DNA from: an uncultured Pseudomonadales bacterium
GTDB lineage: Bacteria; Pseudomonadota; Gammaproteobacteria; Pseudomonadales; IMCC2047
NCBI GenBank assembly: GCA_947258415.1
Contig: CAMYIF010000005.1
Span: forward strand, 1 to 47,435
DNA: 47,435 bases
Direction of reading: 5' to 3'
This document shows positions 9,813 to 21,603 of this stretch, piece by piece (the stretch's first letter is position 1; every line of letters begins with the position of its first letter). The notes beneath the pieces are model-generated. The model worked only from the letters and a program-made list of their open reading frames with translations. It was not told where the DNA came from and ran no database searches. Position numbers and translations under genes: made by a program.

Positions 9813-9895
9813 GTCGGAGCGCCTAGGGCTGAGACCACTAACGTGGGATCCGTAGAACCTGATCAGGTTAAAACCTGCGAAGGAAACAAGCTGAC
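9813..9895 (+). ncRNA. TPP (THI-box) riboswitch aptamer
   Basis: The conserved thi-box blocks are present in order: GGGCTGAGA (9826-9834), which binds the pyrimidine side, and GAACCTGATCAGGTTAAAAC with CTGCGAAGGAAAC, which binds the pyrophosphate side. Closing stem P1 can form between GTCGG (9813-9817) and CTGAC (9891-9895); the P5-type stem CAGGTT/AACCTG also closes. It lies 89 nt before thiC and should repress the operon when thiamin pyrophosphate is abundant. The mechanism is discussed in the findings. Confidence 0.93.
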
Positions 9896-9975
9896 GCACA
9901 GCCGCCTGATCAGGCATCTTCTATCCCCCTCAAGCGCAACGGCAATCTTGGCACTTTTGATTAACGACAAAGTGA

Positions 9976-11871
<1,896 letters not shown>

Positions 11872-11889
11872 GGGAAATCCGGAAAGGCA

Positions 11890-13032
11890 ATGCAACAGAT
11901 AGCGGTAGTCGGTGCGGGTTTATTCGGGCGGTTATTGGCGCTCCGGCTGGCCCGACTCGACTACCGGGTCAGCCTTTACGAAAAAGACGACCTTGATGCT
12001 ACCGGCAGCGCCGGTTATGTCGCGGCGGCAATGCTCGCGCCTTACGCAGAAGCATGCACAGCCAGCCCGCTTGTTATTCAACTGGGTATCGACTCGCTAG
12101 AGCTTTGGCCCGGAATTCTGGAAGACCTGCCAGAACCAGTCTTTTTCCAGCGCCAGGGCAGCCTGATCGTAGCCCATTCACAGGACCGGGGTGATTACCA
12201 AAATTTCGTTCGCCGGGTCCAGCACAAACTCGGCCACATGCACCTGGACAATGTCCTCGAGCCTTGTGATTCCCGGCAACTGCAATCTTATGAACCTGAA
12301 CTGGCAAAACGCTTTCAGCAGGGGCTGTTTATCAAAGGTGAGGGCCAACTCGATAATCGCGCCCTGTACCGGGCCACCCGGCAGGCCCTTGAATTAAACC
12401 AAATAGAGAGTTTGACAGGCACGCGTGTTGAGCAAATGGGCGATGGCTATGTGGCCAGCAACCATGGCCAGCAAAGGTACGATACGGTAATCGACTGCCG
12501 CGGAATTGGTGCCAAAAAAGATATCCCCGGCCTTCGCGGTGTTCGAGGTGAAGTGATTCGCATGCATGCCCCGGAGGTGAATTTGACCAGGCCGGTAAGG
12601 CTGATGCATCCACGCTATCCCTTATACATAGTGCCACGGCCCGGCCGGGAATACATCATCGGTGCGACGGAAATCGAAAGCGAAGATACCAGCAACATCA
12701 GCGTACGCTCAACACTCGAACTGTTGACCGCCGCCTATTCGCTGCACAGTGGTTTCGCAGAAGCGCGCATACTGGAAACGCTGGTCGGCACTCGCCCGGC
12801 ATTACCCGACAACGAACCACGCATCCTTATTGGGCATCGACACCTGCAGGTAAACGGCCTGTACCGGCACGGCTACCTGGTCTCGCCGGCGCTTTTGAAT
12901 GAAGTAGCGGGCGTACTGGGCGCCAAATCATTGGATGATTACCCGTCGACGAGCCGCTTCCCCGAACTATTCCAACCCATGGAGGCCATTGAAAATGACA
13001 ACTCATGTGATCATCAACGATCAGCCGTTTGA
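11890..13032 (+). CDS. thiO: Glycine oxidase ThiO
   Basis: 380 residues, an FAD-dependent DAO-family oxidase. The dinucleotide motif VVGAGLFGRLLALRL is at the N terminus, the flavin-binding Glu/Lys segment SLYEKDD follows, and the C-terminal part has VGTRPALPDNEPRIL and the GLYRHGYLVSPAL loop. ThiO oxidises glycine to the imine used with ThiS-thiocarboxylate by ThiG to make the thiazole ring. It replaces the anaerobic tyrosine lyase ThiH, so an aerobic lifestyle is suggested. It sits 18 bp after thiC; its 3' end overlaps thiS by 38 bp. Confidence 0.92.
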   Translation: MQQIAVVGAGLFGRLLALRLARLDYRVSLYEKDDLDATGSAGYVAAAMLAPYAEACTASPLVIQLGIDSLELWPGILEDLPEPVFFQRQGSLIVAHSQDRGDYQNFVRRVQHKLGHMHLDNVLEPCDSRQLQSYEPELAKRFQQGLFIKGEGQLDNRALYRATRQALELNQIESLTGTRVEQMGDGYVASNHGQQRYDTVIDCRGIGAKKDIPGLRGVRGEVIRMHAPEVNLTRPVRLMHPRYPLYIVPRPGREYIIGATEIESEDTSNISVRSTLELLTAAYSLHSGFAEARILETLVGTRPALPDNEPRILIGHRHLQVNGLYRHGYLVSPALLNEVAGVLGAKSLDDYPSTSRFPELFQPMEAIENDNSCDHQRSAV

Positions 13033-13198
13033 GCTTGCAAATGCCCGGAACCTGCAGGAAATTCTGGAAAGTTTCGGTGCAACCGAACCCTATGTCGTGG
13101 CCCTGAACCAGGAGTTTGTGCCACGCTCCTGTTATTCACAGCAAAAACTGTGCGCCAACGACCGGATTGAAATTCTTCAACCTATTCATGGAGGGTGA
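12995..13198 (+). CDS. thiS: Sulfur carrier protein ThiS
   Basis: 67 residues from the ATG at 12995; a longer frame from 12935 would lie deeper inside thiO and is not family-like. Ubiquitin-like beta-grasp sequence ending in the required Gly-Gly (LQPIHGG), whose C terminus is adenylated by ThiF and converted to thiocarboxylate. The start is preceded by GGAGG at 12981-12985 with about 9 bp spacing. It sits between thiO and thiG, overlapping thiO by 38 bp and ending 3 bp before thiG. Confidence 0.94.
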   Translation: MTTHVIINDQPFELANARNLQEILESFGATEPYVVALNQEFVPRSCYSQQKLCANDRIEILQPIHGG

Positions 13199-13201
13199 CC
13201 G

Positions 13202-14047
13202 GTGAAAACGCACGCCTTGCGAGACAACACTGCCAAAACCGGCACACAGGAAGATTCGACAAACACCTGGAGCTTATTTGGTGTAGAACTAACGAGCCGC
13301 TTTTTCATTGGTAGCGCGCTGTATCCTTCACCGGCAATCATGTGTGATTCGATTCGTGCCAGCGGCGCGTCGGTGGTCACCGTTTCCCTTCGCCGACAGG
13401 CACCAGAAAACAAGGGGGGGAACAAATTCTGGCAAATGATCAGAGACCTGGATTGTTCCCTGCTGCCTAATACCGCCGGCTGTCATACCACCCGGGAGGC
13501 TTTGGCCATGGCACAAATGTGCCGCGAGATTTTCCAGACCGACTGGATAAAACTGGAGCTCATCGGCGATGACTACAACCTGCAACCGGATCCCATCGAG
13601 CTGGTTAAGGCGGCAGACTGCCTGGTAAAAGCGGGCTTTAAAGTCTTTCCCTATTGCACCGACGACCTGGTCATTTGCCGCCACCTGGTTGAAGCCGGAT
13701 GCGAAGTGTTGATGCCCTGGGGTTCGCCTATCGGAACCGGGAAGGGACTCGTTAACCAGTACGCTCTAACCAGTATTCGCCAACGATTTCCCGATATCCC
13801 GATGCTGGTTGACGCAGGTATAGGCACGCCATCTCACGCCTGCCAGGCCATGGAAATCGGTTACGACGGTGTGCTGCTTAATTCTGCAGTAGCCCAGGCC
13901 CGAGATCCGGTATTGATGGCCAGGGCTTTCGCCAACGCTATAAATGCCGGGCGACAGGGCTACCTGGCAGGACGCATGTCCGAAAAAAATACCGCGTCGG
14001 CTTCAACACCGACGCTAGGAACGCCTTTCTGGCATCAGGATAATTAA
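13202..14047 (+). CDS. thiG: Thiazole synthase ThiG
   Basis: 281 residues from a GTG start, directly after thiS and with GGAGG 9 bp upstream. TIM-barrel thiazole synthase: the Schiff-base lysine is Lys117 in [11 protein letters not shown], followed by [26 protein letters not shown] and [10 protein letters not shown]. It condenses deoxyxylulose phosphate, dehydroglycine and ThiS-thiocarboxylate into the thiazole phosphate. The N-terminal about 25 residues are longer than in E. coli ThiG and unconserved in appearance, so the true start could be later, but no better ATG is seen. Confidence 0.94.
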   Translation: MKTHALRDNTAKTGTQEDSTNTWSLFGVELTSRFFIGSALYPSPAIMCDSIRASGASVVTVSLRRQAPENKGGNKFWQMIRDLDCSLLPNTAGCHTTREALAMAQMCREIFQTDWIKLELIGDDYNLQPDPIELVKAADCLVKAGFKVFPYCTDDLVICRHLVEAGCEVLMPWGSPIGTGKGLVNQYALTSIRQRFPDIPMLVDAGIGTPSHACQAMEIGYDGVLLNSAVAQARDPVLMARAFANAINAGRQGYLAGRMSEKNTASASTPTLGTPFWHQDN

Positions 14048-14076
14048 CGTCTGTTAACTCAAGGCATCAAACAACA

Positions 14077-15588
14077 ATGAACTCTTCCAATCGGGCTCCA
14101 AAGCGGCAAGACAGCCGGGCTATCGTCTGGACTGTTGCCGGTTCAGATAGCAGTGGAGGCGCAGGCATCCAGGCAGACCTGTTATCGATCACCGACATGG
14201 GTAGTTATGCCTGCACTGTCATCAGTGCCGTGACCAGTCAGAACTCGTTGGGCGTAAATAAAATAGAAGCAACAGATATTGATACCCAACTCTCTGCCCT
14301 GGCATCCGATATGCCGGCACGAGCAATAAAAATCGGCATGCTGGCCAACGATCAGCAGGTCAGCAGTCTTGCCGAGGCGCTAACGACTTACAAACAATCC
14401 TGGGAGCGACCACCGGTTGTGGTTTACGATCCGGTTTTATTCTCATCCAGCGGTGAACCTTTGTCCGATGAAGACATTCGTGACAGCATCAAGCAAAGGT
14501 TGTTGCCCTGTGTTGACGTGCTTACACCGAATACGACCGAAGCCGCTTCGCTGACCGGTGTTGAAATTACCGATCAGCGATCACTGGAGACTGCCGCACA
14601 AAAGTTAATCGGGTTCGGCTGTAAAGCGGTCGTCATCACGGGTGGGCACACGACCACCAGTACGGCGCGTGCGCGTGATTATTACACAGATGGCGAGCGC
14701 AGTATCCAGCTCGATAGCCCTTACCTGGACATCTTCAACAACCATGGCACGGGTTGCGTGTTTGCCTCTGCCCTGGCCGCCTGCATGGCCCAGAATTACC
14801 CGGTAGAAGACGCGCTGGTACTGGCAAAAGCCTACGTTACCCGCGGTCTGAAAAAGGCAACGCGGGTTGGCGCAGGACCTGGACCCGTTGCCCACACCGG
14901 TTGGCCGCGCCTGCTTGAAGATTTTCCCGAGGTCGACGGCGGTCGGCGTATTGACCAGGCATTTGCATCCTGCGAAACCCGAACGCTGAATCTTTATCCG
15001 GTAGTAGACAGTTCGGCATGGATTGAAAAGCTTCTTTCTTCGGGTATTAAAACCATACAACTACGCATCAAGGACGCTTCCGAAGACCAGCTCAACAGCG
15101 AAATCGCCAAGGCGGTTGCCTCCGGGCGTCGCCACCAGGCGCGTGTTTTTATTAATGACCATTGGCAGTTGGCTTTAAAGCACGAAGCATACGGGGTTCA
15201 TTTGGGGCAGGAAGACATCAGTAAAGCCAACCTCAAGCGCATCCAGGCTGCCGGGTTACGACTCGGTATCAGTAGTCATGGTTATTATGAAATGTTGCGC
15301 GCGCACAACTACCATCCCAGTTATATCGCCATCGGCGCTATTTATCACACCTCAACCAAAAGCATGCCCAGTAAACCGCAAGGGGTCATTCGCCTCAAAC
15401 GTTACGTTGATTTTATGGGTAAGCACTATCCCCTGGTCGCTATCGGCGGCATTTCGTTGAAACGGGCGCCCAGGGTCTGGCAACAAAAACCGGGTAGCAT
15501 AGCAGTCGTTACGGCAATTACCGAGGCACCGGATTATCAGCATGCGGTCAAGGAATTTTTCAAGATTACGGGCGAACCCGGCACTTAA
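14077..15588 (+). CDS. thiDE: Bifunctional HMP/HMP-P kinase - thiamin phosphate synthase (ThiD-ThiE fusion)
   Basis: 503 residues in two enzymatic domains. Residues about 20-270 are ThiD (VAGSDSSGGAGIQADL, then DPVLFSSSG, LTPNTTEAA and the anion-hole motif HGTGCVFASALAA). Residues about 305-495 are ThiE (LYPVVDS, IQLRIKD, VFINDHWQLA, GVHLGQEDIS, IAIGAIYHTSTK, VAIGGIS). The first domain phosphorylates HMP twice; the second couples HMP-PP to thiazole phosphate to give thiamin phosphate. ThiDE fusions are known in several lineages. It lies 29 bp after thiG in the thi operon. Confidence 0.95.
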   Translation: MNSSNRAPKRQDSRAIVWTVAGSDSSGGAGIQADLLSITDMGSYACTVISAVTSQNSLGVNKIEATDIDTQLSALASDMPARAIKIGMLANDQQVSSLAEALTTYKQSWERPPVVVYDPVLFSSSGEPLSDEDIRDSIKQRLLPCVDVLTPNTTEAASLTGVEITDQRSLETAAQKLIGFGCKAVVITGGHTTTSTARARDYYTDGERSIQLDSPYLDIFNNHGTGCVFASALAACMAQNYPVEDALVLAKAYVTRGLKKATRVGAGPGPVAHTGWPRLLEDFPEVDGGRRIDQAFASCETRTLNLYPVVDSSAWIEKLLSSGIKTIQLRIKDASEDQLNSEIAKAVASGRRHQARVFINDHWQLALKHEAYGVHLGQEDISKANLKRIQAAGLRLGISSHGYYEMLRAHNYHPSYIAIGAIYHTSTKSMPSKPQGVIRLKRYVDFMGKHYPLVAIGGISLKRAPRVWQQKPGSIAVVTAITEAPDYQHAVKEFFKITGEPGT

Positions 15589-15590
15589 CC

Positions 15591-16370
15591 ATGTTTAGCG
15601 ACGACGAACTGCTGCGTTACAGCCGTCATTTGCTTTTGGACAAGGTCAGTTTCGAAGGCCAGAGCAACTTTAAAAAGGCACGGATTCTCGTCGTCGGCGT
15701 CGGCGGCCTCGGCTGCCCGGCAGCGCTCTACCTGGCATCGGCCGGCATTGGCACACTGGTGCTGGCAGATGGTGACGAACTGGAACTGACTAACCTGCAA
15801 CGCCAGATTTTGTACCGTACCGACCAGCTAAACCGGCAAAAATCGGACGCCGCCCGTGAAACGCTGACCGCGCTTAATCCGGAAATTGAAATACAGGCTT
15901 TATCAAGAAAACTGGATGAAGACGATTTACCGGGTCTGGTCAAATCAATGGATATCATCCTTGATTGCACCGACAACCTGGATAGCCGTTACGCCATTAA
16001 CCGGGCCTGCGTTATCCATAAAAAACCGCACCTTGTCGGTGCCGCGATCGGCCTTGAAGGGCATTTCATTTATTTCGACCACAGCAATAACCAGTCTCCC
16101 TGTTACCAGTGCCTGGTCACTGATAACGGCAGTCGGCCCGATGCCAACTGTCACAACAGCGGTGTTCTCGGACCGGTACTTGGTGTTATCGGCAGCCTGC
16201 AGGCCCTGACGGCATTGAAACTGCTTGCCGGGCTGGAATGCACCCCGAACCGGCTGCTGCGTTTTGAAGCAGAAACTCTGGCATGTCGTCAATATGCAAT
16301 ACCGCAGGACCCCCAGTGTCCGGTTTGCCGGCATCCCGATTTTTATCAAAACAAGCCTTCTCGGGATTAG
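15591..16370 (+). CDS. thiF: ThiF/MoeB-family ubiquitin-like protein adenylyltransferase
   Basis: 259 residues, E1-like fold. The nucleotide motif VVGVGGLGCPAALYLASAG is at 33-51, followed by the ADGDELELTNLQRQ and KSDAARETL signatures. Zinc-type Cys pairs CYQC and CPVC and the DANCHNSGVLGP segment are present. It should adenylate the Gly-Gly end of ThiS. By sequence alone ThiF and MoeB are hard to separate; the position 2 bp after thiDE in a complete thi operon supports ThiF, though it might also serve MoaD. It ends tail-to-tail with cysZ, overlapping by 4 bp. Confidence 0.88.
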   Translation: MFSDDELLRYSRHLLLDKVSFEGQSNFKKARILVVGVGGLGCPAALYLASAGIGTLVLADGDELELTNLQRQILYRTDQLNRQKSDAARETLTALNPEIEIQALSRKLDEDDLPGLVKSMDIILDCTDNLDSRYAINRACVIHKKPHLVGAAIGLEGHFIYFDHSNNQSPCYQCLVTDNGSRPDANCHNSGVLGPVLGVIGSLQALTALKLLAGLECTPNRLLRFEAETLACRQYAIPQDPQCPVCRHPDFYQNKPSRD

Positions 16371-17116
16371 CCGGATAACTCACGACTTGACGCCGGACGA
16401 TACTCGTCGACCCATATTTTGGTAGCACCGGCAACGGCCGCCGGCATAACAACCAGGTTGAATACCGGGATCATGGTTGCACCCAGGGTGATCAAGCCAA
16501 ATCCCAGGGGTGTGATGCGCCTTTCTTTCAGCTGTGAAATCATACCAGGGAAATCTACGCGGCTGTTATCCATCGGGTAATCAAAATACTGGATCGACAT
16601 CATCCAGCCTCCAAATAAAAGCCATACAAACGGCATAACCAGATTAACTACAGGAATAAAACTGAGAATAAACAGCAATATTACCCGCGGCAGGTAGTAG
16701 ACGAGTTTTCTCATCTCCCGGCCAAGGCTATGAATAACCTCTGCCACAATCGGGCGCGAAGCCTGTGAAGGATTTTCGCCCGTCAAGTAGCGGTGCACCG
16801 CTTCAGAAAGGAAACCGTTAAAAGGCGCGGCAATAAAATTTGCCACGATGCTGAAGCTAAAGGCCACTACCAGGGTAATGATAATGTAAAATATTGCCCA
16901 CAGGAGCCAATCAAGAAAATCCAGCCAGTCCGGTAAAAAGTCCTGCACGGCGACGGCCCAGCCGCTGAATTCGCGGTAGGCAAAATAGATGAGAAACGAA
17001 AAGATCACTATATTGATCGATAAAGGAATGAGCAGATAAAGGCGGATACCGGGTTTCATCACTAGTCCAAACCCGGAAACAAAGCCATTAATGCCGGTAA
17101 AAATATTGCCTCGCAT
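16367..17116 (-). CDS. cysZ: CysZ/EI24-family membrane protein (sulfate permease type)
   Basis: 249 residues from the ATG at 17116. A longer version would need a TTG at 17176 and adds 20 unconserved residues. Family features are visible: an N-terminal GFGLVMKPGIRLYLLIPLSINI, a long hydrophobic pair at about 50-100, NFIAAPFNGFLSEAV and a C-terminal GFGLITLGATMIPVFNLVVMPAAVAGATKIW. CysZ transports sulfate for cysteine synthesis in E. coli; the wider EI24 family is less well defined. No cys genes are adjacent, so the substrate is an inference. Confidence 0.8.
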   Translation of the reverse strand: MRGNIFTGINGFVSGFGLVMKPGIRLYLLIPLSINIVIFSFLIYFAYREFSGWAVAVQDFLPDWLDFLDWLLWAIFYIIITLVVAFSFSIVANFIAAPFNGFLSEAVHRYLTGENPSQASRPIVAEVIHSLGREMRKLVYYLPRVILLFILSFIPVVNLVMPFVWLLFGGWMMSIQYFDYPMDNSRVDFPGMISQLKERRITPLGFGLITLGATMIPVFNLVVMPAAVAGATKIWVDEYRPASSRELSG

Positions 17117-17266
17117 GGTTAATTTTCCAAAATTAGTGTCAATTCGATACCTTTCGATTCTACGACTATTGCCCAAATAACAGGCCGTTTAGTGCATCAA
17201 GAATACAGGTTTCCACGGGTCAATGGAACGCGCCTGGACGACAGGTGATCACCGATAAACAGGCAC

Positions 17267-17288
17267 AAAAAAGGGGCTCGCAAGCCCC
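17267..17288 (-). terminator. Rho-independent terminator after the glnK-amtB-glnK operon
   Basis: GGGGCT (17273-17278) pairs with AGCCCC (17283-17288) around a CGCA loop. On the minus strand the stem is followed by six T (17272-17267). It lies 20 bp beyond the downstream glnK stop and separates that operon from cysZ. Confidence 0.85.
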
Positions 17289-17308
17289 TTCGTTAATTGC
17301 GCCAAAGA

Positions 17309-17659
<351 letters not shown>

Positions 17660-17777
17660 TCAAGCGTGCAAGTGGTCAATACTACTTACCTTCGTGCACC
17701 TAAACAACCCTGCTAACAGTGCAAGATCAATTCCTCCAAAATCGCGCTGATCACACTGCATGAATGAGCCATAAATT

Positions 17778-19037
17778 TTATTGCTGGGTAAATTCAGGGT
17801 AGGCTTCGACACCGCATTCTGAAATATCGATACCCTCGTATTCGGCTTCCTCGCTAACCCGGATACCAAAAGCGGCTTTCAGGATAGCCCAGACGATCAG
17901 GCTCATGCCGAATACCCAGGCGAAGATTACGCCGATGCCCATTAACTGGGCCATCAATGAAGCGTCTGAATTGGTAAAACATACGGCTATAAGCCCCCAT
18001 ATACCAACTACACCGTGTACCGAAATCGCTCCCACCGGGTCATCAATTTTCAACTTGTCCAGGCTGACGATGGAGAACACCACCAGCAAGCCGCCGAGGC
18101 CGCCAATCAGTGTAGCCTGGCCGGCGGTGGGTGTCAGCGGTTCAGCTGTGATGGCTACCAGGCCAGCCAGGGCACCGTTCAGGGCCATGGTTAAATCGGC
18201 CTTGCCGTACATTAATCGCGCGATAGTCAGCGCTGCCAATAATCCGCCGCAGGCGGCAGCATTGGTGTTGACAAAGATCTGGGCGACCGCGTTGGCCTCG
18301 CTGATATTGGAAACGATTAACTCGGAGCCGCCATTAAACCCGAACCAGCCCATCCATAAAATAAAGGTTCCCAGTGTTGCCAGCGGCAGGTTGGCGCCAG
18401 GTATCGCGTTGATTTGCCCCTGTTTACCGTACTTGCCCTTGCGAGCACCCAGTAACAGCACACCCGCCAATGCACCGGCTGCACCGGTCATGTGCACCAC
18501 ACCGGACCCGGCGAAATCGAGAAAACCAGCTTCGTTCAGGAACCCGCCGCCCCATTTCCACATACCTTGCATGGGGTAAATAAAGCCGGTCATGACCACC
18601 GCGAAGGCCAGGAAAGTCCAGAGTTTCATCCGTTCAGCCACAGCGCCGGAAACGATTGACATGGCCGTAGCCACGAATACAACCTGGAAGAAAAAGTCGG
18701 ATGACCCCGAATAGTAGGAATAGTTATCAGGATCAGCGGCGGCGGCGGCCAACACACTTTCCGTGGTATTGTCGGCACCCAGAAGGCCAAACCATGCATC
18801 GGGCAAGACGCCCCCTTCGGACCCACCGTACATAATACTGTAACCACACAGCAGGTACATTGTGCAGGAAATGGCGTAAAGCGCGACATTCTTGGTTAAT
18901 ATTTCCGTGGTATTTTTGGACCGGACCAGCCCCGCTTCCAGCATGGAGAACCCCGCGGCCATCCACATTACCAGTGCACCACAAATTAAAAAATAAAATG
19001 TATCCAGCGCATATTTAATTTGAATTATATCTTCCAC
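17778..19037 (-). CDS. amtB: Ammonium transporter Amt
   Basis: 419 residues with about 11 hydrophobic helices. The pore twin-His residues are visible in GSGVVHMTGAAGAL and VGAISVHGVVGIWG, as are the family signatures FFQVVFVATAMSIVSGAVAER and NAAACGGLLAAL. There is no long signal peptide, unlike E. coli AmtB; the N terminus enters the first helix through MEDIIQIKYALDTFYFLICGA. It moves ammonium across the inner membrane and is inhibited by P-II. The gene is flanked by two glnK copies on the same strand. Confidence 0.95.
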   Translation of the reverse strand: MEDIIQIKYALDTFYFLICGALVMWMAAGFSMLEAGLVRSKNTTEILTKNVALYAISCTMYLLCGYSIMYGGSEGGVLPDAWFGLLGADNTTESVLAAAAADPDNYSYYSGSSDFFFQVVFVATAMSIVSGAVAERMKLWTFLAFAVVMTGFIYPMQGMWKWGGGFLNEAGFLDFAGSGVVHMTGAAGALAGVLLLGARKGKYGKQGQINAIPGANLPLATLGTFILWMGWFGFNGGSELIVSNISEANAVAQIFVNTNAAACGGLLAALTIARLMYGKADLTMALNGALAGLVAITAEPLTPTAGQATLIGGLGGLLVVFSIVSLDKLKIDDPVGAISVHGVVGIWGLIAVCFTNSDASLMAQLMGIGVIFAWVFGMSLIVWAILKAAFGIRVSEEAEYEGIDISECGVEAYPEFTQQ

Positions 19038-19127
19038 AAATCCTTCCTCTTTTCTATTGGTTCAAGCAAACAAGTGGGCAATCTTGCCCCAATGCTGTTC
19101 ATCTTTGATGCAATTGCACTCTACATC

Positions 19128-19469
<342 letters not shown>

Positions 19470-19572
19470 TTACCTCATTATTTCTGTCGTTACCCGGAGG
19501 ATCCTGACGGGATCTTCCAATAGCCGGCATCAAACCCGGTTAGATTGAATCGAATCACTACAAGCTGGCTAA

Positions 19573-19589
19573 TGCACATGGCAGGCCAA
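19573..19589 (-). promoter_or_regulatory. Sigma-54 promoter candidate for glnK-amtB-glnK
   Basis: On the minus strand TTGGCCTGCCATGTGCA has the invariant GG and GC dinucleotides at exactly the -24/-12 spacing of sigma-54 promoters. Three of 13 consensus positions differ. Transcription would start near 19562, about 96 nt before the first glnK. Confidence 0.6.
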
Positions 19590-19651
19590 CTTATTATTCT
19601 TTATAATATTCAATGTGTTAGGTTAAACCTGATGAATAGCGACATCCTGTT

Positions 19652-19668
19652 TGCACCAATTATGTGCG
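19652..19668. promoter_or_regulatory. NtrC-type enhancer site
   Basis: TGCACCAATTATGTGCG fits the NtrC dyad core GCAC-N7-GTGC. Its centre is about 98 bp upstream of the predicted sigma-54 start, within the normal range for enhancer binding. A weaker half-site with GGTGC lies about 31 bp farther out (centre 19691). The remaining part of the 326-bp gap 19467-19792 shows no further clear element. Confidence 0.6.
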
Positions 19669-19792
19669 CGTTAAAGCCGCATATAGCCAAGATGGTGCGT
19701 TAAACATGGCGCCCTGGTTTTTAAACCGTAGTTTGTTCATTCATAGTCGTGTTACTATGCAGCGAAAGAGCGGATTTATTCGAGAACAGCGC

Positions 19793-20041
19793 ATGCTTAA
19801 CCCTGAAATAATCACGCAAATCGGCAAACAACTGATCGACGTGTTGCCCGAAAGCGCCAAAACTGCCCAGCAAGACCTGGATAAAAACATCCGTGCGGTT
19901 TTACAAAGTGCGTTTTCCAAACTCGACCTGGTTACCCGGGACGAACTCGATGCACAGTTGGCGGTTTTGCGACGGACCCGCAGTAAACTGGAAAGGCTGG
20001 AGAAAAAAGTAAGCGCACTCGAGCAACAAACAAAAGACTGA
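19793..20041 (+). CDS. ubiK: Ubiquinone biosynthesis accessory factor UbiK
   Basis: 82 residues from the ATG at 19793; the frame is open farther upstream but the added 43 residues do not look like the family. The sequence matches the YqiC/UbiK (BMFP) pattern: an N-terminal helix, the central LDLVTRDELDAQLAVLRRTRSKLERLEKK block, and a C-terminal coiled coil. UbiK helps UbiJ-dependent assembly of the aerobic ubiquinone synthesis complex. It precedes comM by 47 bp, a common neighbour pair in Gammaproteobacteria. Confidence 0.88.
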   Translation: MLNPEIITQIGKQLIDVLPESAKTAQQDLDKNIRAVLQSAFSKLDLVTRDELDAQLAVLRRTRSKLERLEKKVSALEQQTKD

Positions 20042-20088
20042 CGGTCTTTATACCCACAACACAAAGACACATTTCCAGGGAAGGAAAT

Positions 20089-21603
20089 ATGAGCTTAGCC
20101 ATTATTTATTCGCGGGCAAAATACGGAATAGATGCCCCTCTGGTCACCGTAGAGACTCATTTATCGAACGGCTTGCCGAGTGTGTCCATTGTCGGCTTGC
20201 CAGAGGCCGCCGTTAAAGAAAGCAAGGATCGGGTGCGCAGCGCGATAATCAATTCGCACTTCGAATTTCCTGCGCGGCGCATCACTATCAACCTGGCGCC
20301 GGCCGATTTGCCCAAGGAAAGCGGGCGTTTTGACCTGGCAATAGCAATCAGTATTCTGGCAGCCTCTGGCCAAATCTCGAACAAACAACTCGAAAATTAC
20401 GAATTTTTGGGAGAACTTGCGCTTACCGGAAGTCTTCGGAAGGTTCAAAGCGCTTTACCTGCATCACTGCAATGCGCCAGCGAGCAACGGGTTTTGTTTA
20501 TCCCGAAAATGAACGCCAGCGAGGCCAGCCTGCCGGAAAAGGCGCGCGTGTTGGCGGTTAGTCATTTGCTCGATGTTTGCGCGCACCTTGACGGCCGGCA
20601 AACGCTCGAAGATTTTCATCCCTGCATGGAGTCTTCTCCGGCAGTCAGCAATCTCGACCTGAATGAAATAAAGGGACAATTCCAGGCAAAACGCGCGCTG
20701 GAAATTACCGCTGCGGGTGGCCACAACCTGCTGCTTATCGGACCCCCCGGCACGGGTAAAACAATGATCGCGTCCAGGCTACCAACCATTCTTCCAGAGT
20801 TGTCAGAAAAAGCAGCGATGGAGGTGGCAACAATAGGTTCCTTAACCAACCGGGTATTTTGTCCGTCTAACTGGCGGACACCGCCGTTCAGGTCCCCGCA
20901 TCACACTGCCTCGGCAGTTTCACTGGTCGGTGGTGGCAGCAACCCGAAACCCGGAGAAATTTCGCTGGCACACAATGGTGTCCTGTTCCTGGATGAACTG
21001 CCCGAATTTGATCGCAAGGTCCTTGAAGTGCTACGCGAGCCCATTGAAGCCGGTGAAATTATTATTTCTCGCGCAAATCACCAGGCAAGGTTTCCGGCCA
21101 GGTTCCAACTGATTACCGCCATGAACCCGTGCCCGTGCGGTTACCTTGGCGACGCGAAAAGCAGTTGCCGTTGTACCCCTGACAAGATCAGGCGTTACCG
21201 GCAACGCATTTCGGGTCCATTGCTCGACCGCATCGACATGCACCTGGAGGTGATGACAAATACCCGGGAATTATTAACCGATGGCATGGACCTGGAAGCA
21301 TCAAGCGCTGTGGTAAAAAGTAGAGTAATCGATGCCCGGCAAAGGCAAATCGAACGCCAGGACTGCATTAACAGCGATTTGACCATCAAGGAGATTGAAA
21401 GGGTCTGCAAACTTGGCGCGGAAGATACCGATCTGCTGAGGCAGGCAATCGATAAACTTAACCTTTCAGCCCGGGCGTATCACCGAGTACTCAAAGTCGC
21501 TCGTAGCATTGCCGATTTAGCCAACTCTGAGCTGATAAAAAGCATTCATTTAATGGAAGCTTTAGGCTATCGGAAAATGGACAGGATGAACGATTATTAC
21601 TAG
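20089..21603 (+). CDS. comM: ComM/YifB family Mg-chelatase-like AAA+ ATPase
   Basis: 504 residues. The N-terminal ChlI-like domain is at about 20-145 (GLPSVSIVGLPEAAVKESKDRVRSAI). The AAA+ core has Walker A GPPGTGKT at 218-225, Walker B GVLFLDELPEF, and the C-terminal Mg-chelatase extension has NPCPCGYLGD, CRCTP and LSARAYHRVLKVARSIADL. ComM is a hexameric helicase that extends branch migration during natural transformation. Together with type IV pilus genes in this window it hints at competence, though ComM also occurs in non-competent species. The stop overlaps the opposite-strand gene by 4 bp. Confidence 0.93.
   Translation: MSLAIIYSRAKYGIDAPLVTVETHLSNGLPSVSIVGLPEAAVKESKDRVRSAIINSHFEFPARRITINLAPADLPKESGRFDLAIAISILAASGQISNKQLENYEFLGELALTGSLRKVQSALPASLQCASEQRVLFIPKMNASEASLPEKARVLAVSHLLDVCAHLDGRQTLEDFHPCMESSPAVSNLDLNEIKGQFQAKRALEITAAGGHNLLLIGPPGTGKTMIASRLPTILPELSEKAAMEVATIGSLTNRVFCPSNWRTPPFRSPHHTASAVSLVGGGSNPKPGEISLAHNGVLFLDELPEFDRKVLEVLREPIEAGEIIISRANHQARFPARFQLITAMNPCPCGYLGDAKSSCRCTPDKIRRYRQRISGPLLDRIDMHLEVMTNTRELLTDGMDLEASSAVVKSRVIDARQRQIERQDCINSDLTIKEIERVCKLGAEDTDLLRQAIDKLNLSARAYHRVLKVARSIADLANSELIKSIHLMEALGYRKMDRMNDYY

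Noticed and set aside
17243-17252. Palindrome GGTGATCACC between cysZ and glnK
   Set aside because: A 10-bp perfect palindrome of this composition can occur by chance. No partner sites or promoter were seen.
17725-17745. Possible second sigma-54 promoter before the downstream glnK
   Set aside because: GG and a perfect TTGCA occur at the right distance, but the rest of the -24 element (AATT for CACG) does not match. Too weak to list.
17905-18579. Plus-strand frame of 224 residues inside amtB
   Set aside because: Antisense shadow of a long membrane-protein gene: proline-rich, no family likeness, no ribosome site.
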